Below, in pieces: positions 5,190 to 6,834 of a stretch of 6,834 bases of DNA (position 1 is the stretch's first letter; the number at the start of each line of letters is the position of its first letter). A program made the position numbers and the translations under genes. The notes beneath the pieces were generated by a model, which had not been told where the DNA came from, did not search any database, and worked only from the letters and a program-made list of their open reading frames with translations. The stretch comes from Microcaldota archaeon (GTDB taxonomy: Archaea > Micrarchaeota > Micrarchaeia > Norongarragalinales > UBA8480), in the NCBI GenBank assembly GCA_023246885.1, contig JAHFHN010000042.1, positions 1 to 6,834 of the forward strand. Direction: 5' to 3'.

Positions 5190-5240
5190 AAATTCTATTA
5201 TACTATTATAGATATTCTTGCGTTTTCAGCATTTAAATAC
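5190..5240 (-). promoter_or_regulatory. Candidate promoter region for the 4333-5160 gene
   Basis: The 131-base gap between the paralogs holds two TATA-like elements on the minus strand: GTATTTAAAT (5231-5240) and CTATAATAG (about 5205-5213). The first would give a leader of about 50 bases, the second about 20. I cannot choose between them, and read-through from the upstream paralog is also possible. Confidence 0.35.
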
Positions 5241-5291
5241 ATTGTTCTCGAACCACACCGCTTTAGCCTTTTAAAGCCATATCTTATGGTT

Positions 5292-6161
5292 TCAGCAGGT
5301 TACGAGGTAGTCGAATAAGTTGTCTAGAAAAGATTTGCTGTTAAGCGCTTCTAGTGGAAATGCAAAGTACAAGATTCTGCCAACGTATTTCTTTTCTAGA
5401 ATTGCAGGAAACGTTTCTTGACCGTATTGAATATTTGCAAGTAAGTTTAAGTCATCATTTTGATTAACAACAGATAATACACTCGCCTGCGCTACGGGAA
5501 TTACGTTTATTCCAGAAAGCAACAAGTGGTCACGTATAACAGGAGTGAGCAATGTAGAGGAAGTTGCTGGTTTACTTCCAATATAACCGCCTAAAAACTT
5601 ATTGCCAAATTCGCCGAAGCCTTGTTGTGTACCGTAAGCTTCTTGGAACCAAGCATAATAGTCCTTGCCAGTTTCGTTGAACCAATTGGGTTTCGTTTGG
5701 TTAATTTGTCTTGCTTCTTCTAAGTCTCGCGGGTCAAGCGTCTGGTGTGACAATGCATCGCTCGTCCATACTAGGCTTCCGCCGCTATTTAGGTATTTTT
5801 CTAAAGCAGATAAAGCTCGAAATGAAACTGTCTTGTCTTTTTCAAGTACTATTACTTCGTACCGTGAGAGTAAACTAGGGCTGATATCTTCAAGTCGCAC
5901 TAGTTCAGTTCGCAACGAAGGTCGATTATTAGAAAGTGAAGTAACGAGTGCTTCTGGATCGCCAGCGCCATCAGCACCGTAGACGAACCCGACAACAGAG
6001 TGCTTTTGCTCAATATAAGTACAGTAAACCCCTTGCCAGCCAGGGATAACGGTCGGGTGAATTACTTTGAATTTAGTGACAACAACTAGCAAGACAACCA
6101 ACAGTACGACAAGTACTGCTATGTGAGTTAAGTCCCTTACAACCGAAGGTTTGTCAACCAT
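5292..6161 (-). CDS. Membrane-anchored GATase/ThuA-like protein, paralog B
   Basis: A 289-residue protein with one very hydrophobic anchor (about 13-29, Val/Leu-rich) after a short N-terminal tail, then a predicted external alpha/beta domain. It parallels its downstream neighbour: the anchor is followed by TKFKVIHPTVIP (AKFNIIDASQIP in paralog A), then a strand YEVIVL (101-106), helix, SGGSLVWTSDA (126-136), and a final GRILYFAFPLEA followed by a helix (about 261-286), matching GKVIYFAFDPAA. Between about 137 and 195 it has an extra aromatic, Asn/Gly-rich stretch. Its only cysteines are C47 and C289, so there is no GATase-type nucleophile; a binding or scaffold role is as likely as an enzyme. 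The ATG at 6161 has no ribosome-binding site but a good TATA about 35 bases upstream. I do not recognise a named family. Confidence 0.6.
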   Translation of the reverse strand: MVDKPSVVRDLTHIAVLVVLLVVLLVVVTKFKVIHPTVIPGWQGVYCTYIEQKHSVVGFVYGADGAGDPEALVTSLSNNRPSLRTELVRLEDISPSLLSRYEVIVLEKDKTVSFRALSALEKYLNSGGSLVWTSDALSHQTLDPRDLEEARQINQTKPNWFNETGKDYYAWFQEAYGTQQGFGEFGNKFLGGYIGSKPATSSTLLTPVIRDHLLLSGINVIPVAQASVLSVVNQNDDLNLLANIQYGQETFPAILEKKYVGRILYFAFPLEALNSKSFLDNLFDYLVTC

Positions 6162-6190
6162 TATTATACGCTAGTTATTTCGTGCTCAAG

Positions 6191-6200
6191 TAATTTTAAA
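6191..6200 (-). promoter_or_regulatory. Candidate TATA box of paralog B
   Basis: The minus strand reads TTTAAAATTA, centred about 35 bases before the ATG at 6161. This predicts a leader of roughly 8 bases, which agrees with the absence of a ribosome-binding site. Confidence 0.45.
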
Positions 6201-6295
6201 CCATTTGATGAACAAAACAAACCCCGTACATTAACCACTAGACCGCGCCATGCAACTAAAAGGGTTAAAAATGCAAATCCTCTAAAGTAATACAT

Positions 6296-6302
6296 AGGCG
6301 AT
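6296..6302 (+). promoter_or_regulatory. Ribosome-binding site of Sec61-beta
   Basis: AGGCGAT differs by one base from the AGGTGAT sites of LSm and alba and ends seven bases before the ATG at 6310. The following TTTACAAA also resembles the spacers of those two genes. Confidence 0.55.
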
Positions 6303-6309
6303 TTACAAA

Positions 6310-6468
6310 ATGGCACAAGACAGAATACAAACTCCTTCAACAAGCGCAGGCTTAATGCGTTTCTACGATGAGACAACATCATCTATTCAAATTGACCCAC
6401 GGGCAATTGTCGCAGTGTGCGTTGGCGTTATACTAATTGAATTAATACTACAATTTCTCTTAAGGTAA
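6310..6468 (+). CDS. secG: Sec61-beta subunit of the protein translocon
   Basis: A 52-residue small subunit of the archaeal SecYE-beta channel, which moves or inserts proteins across the cytoplasmic membrane. The sequence has the full family pattern: a polar N-terminus with TPSTSAGLMRFYDE (8-21), the conserved SAG(L)xRFYDE block, a short linker (SIQIDP, 25-30), and one C-terminal membrane helix (about 32-50) ending LLR. The length fits the archaeal family. The ATG at 6310 is supported by AGGCGAT seven bases upstream. A TATA box is not clear; TCTAAAGTAA (6281-6290) is a weak candidate. The gene diverges from paralog B and converges with the gene ending at 6509. It is easily missed because of its size. 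Confidence 0.93.
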   Translation: MAQDRIQTPSTSAGLMRFYDETTSSIQIDPRAIVAVCVGVILIELILQFLLR

Positions 6469-6478
6469 AAATTAGTTT

Positions 6479-6493
6479 TTAGTTGCTAACTAA
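6479..6493. terminator. Small hairpin between convergent genes
   Basis: TTAGTT (6479-6484) and AACTAA (6488-6493) form a six-pair stem around GCT. It lies in the 40-base gap between the Sec61-beta stop and the stop of the minus-strand gene. On the minus strand it is followed a few bases later by five T residues (6480-6476), so it could help end minus-strand transcription. The stem is short and A+T-rich. Confidence 0.3.
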
Positions 6494-6508
6494 GTGAATT
6501 TATTTGAA

Positions 6509-6834
6509 CTATTTAACTAATAGGAAGTAGCCTTTTCGTTTTTCGATTAATTCTCCGCGCTCCTTCATAATTGCAACTACAGGCACTAGCTGTTGCATTG
6601 GCAACCCACTTTCAGTTACGAGTTGAACAAAGGTTTTTTCAGCACCTAACAATGGAGAGACTTTTGCAGCAACTCGGGCATACAATTCGTTTGTAATTAA
6701 ATAATACTTTTTGTCTGAACCAAATGTTGCGATTATTTCACCTTTGCGTAGTTGGAGTTCAACTTTTTTAGACGCTTCACGCGCAGCTGGTTCAGTTGAA
6801 AAAACTTGCAAGTCACTTATTTTCAAAACAGGTT
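6509..6834 (-). CDS. Unrecognised small protein, possible winged-helix C-terminus (5' end cut off)
   Basis: I do not recognise this protein. The frame reaches the window edge open: before TTG 6826 it reads Pro-Val with no stop, so the start is either TTG 6826 (105 residues) or, more likely, outside the window. The N-terminal half has a Lys/Glu-rich helix (TEPAAREASKKVELQLRK) and a strand pair (EIIATFG, KYYLITNE). The C-terminal part, TFVQLVTESGLPMQQLVPVV then MKERGELIEKRKGYFLLVK, reads as helix-turn-helix followed by a beta wing, a common winged-helix layout. It is soluble, with no membrane segment. This suggests nucleic-acid binding, but the inference rests on secondary-structure pattern only. 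It converges on Sec61-beta with 40 bases between the stops. Confidence 0.6.
   Translation of the reverse strand, partial: PVLKISDLQVFSTEPAAREASKKVELQLRKGEIIATFGSDKKYYLITNELYARVAAKVSPLLGAEKTFVQLVTESGLPMQQLVPVVAIMKERGELIEKRKGYFLLVK

Noticed and set aside
5058..5318. Plus-strand frame of 86 codons spanning the paralog gap
   Set aside because: Half of it is antisense to the anchor of paralog A and the rest is A+T-rich spacer with promoter-like elements; no protein features are seen.
6195..6258. tRNA-like segment on the minus strand (GGTCTAGTGGTTAATG)
   Set aside because: It resembles a tRNA D arm, but the D stem does not pair and no acceptor partner or T arm with TTCGA follows at the right distance.
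6164..6382. Minus-strand frame of 72 codons before paralog B
   Set aside because: It overlaps the 5' half of Sec61-beta in antisense, has a composition of no known protein type, and would cover the likely paralog B promoter.
1..6834. CRISPR array, insertion sequence, transposase or phage genes
   Set aside because: I found no regularly spaced repeats, terminal inverted repeats with a transposase, integrase or phage structural genes; tRNA 3' ends show no attachment-site duplication within the window.

Overview
The window reads as chromosomal DNA of an archaeon. The evidence is an Alba chromatin protein, an archaeal Sm-like (LSm) protein, a 52-residue Sec61-beta-type translocon subunit, an archaeal-type MinD ATPase, two tRNA genes that do not encode the 3' CCA, TATA-like boxes roughly 25-30 bases before several starts, and AGGTGAT ribosome-binding sites. 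The DNA is A+T-rich (sampled genes are about 35-37% G+C by hand count), gene-dense, and switches strand often. A small-genome lineage such as a DPANN group is possible, but that is inference and no marker here proves it.

Layout. The left edge (2-82) holds the last codons of an unrecognised plus-strand gene. MinD (125-910) and LSm (943-1176) follow on the plus strand. LSm converges on a minus-strand gene (1232-1936) for a possible zinc-dependent carboxypeptidase/aspartoacylase-like protein. The stretch 1937-2310 has no protein gene but carries tRNA-Ala(GGC) at 2089-2160 and tRNA-Val(GAC) at 2229-2300. Next comes a two-gene minus-strand operon: an E1-like ThiF/MoeB/HesA adenylyltransferase (2809-3528), then a polytopic membrane protein of the YdjM/DUF4184-like metal-dependent hydrolase type (2311-2805). 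Divergent from the E1-like gene is a small CxxC redox-disulfide protein of the DUF1858 type (3586-3849), which converges on alba (3869-4186, minus). Two minus-strand genes (4333-5160 and 5292-6161) encode distant paralogs: one N-terminal membrane anchor followed by a glutamine-amidotransferase/ThuA-like external domain. The right end has Sec61-beta (6310-6468, plus), converging on an unrecognised, probably winged-helix protein that runs off the window (6509-6834, minus).

Functional themes. Most genes are information-processing or envelope housekeeping. The least ordinary parts are: (a) the divergent E1-like / CxxC gene pair around one symmetric TATA element exactly 29 bases from both start codons, suggesting a co-expressed sulfur-transfer or redox module; (b) the tandem anchored GATase-like paralogs with no conserved catalytic cysteine; and (c) the HxxE...H hydrolase, parts of which are richer in G+C than its neighbours. 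Translation signals appear to split: LSm, Alba and Sec61-beta have AGGYGAT sites, while MinD, the E1-like gene and the DUF1858 gene look leaderless or short-leadered.

All calls come from reading the sequence; no database search was run.
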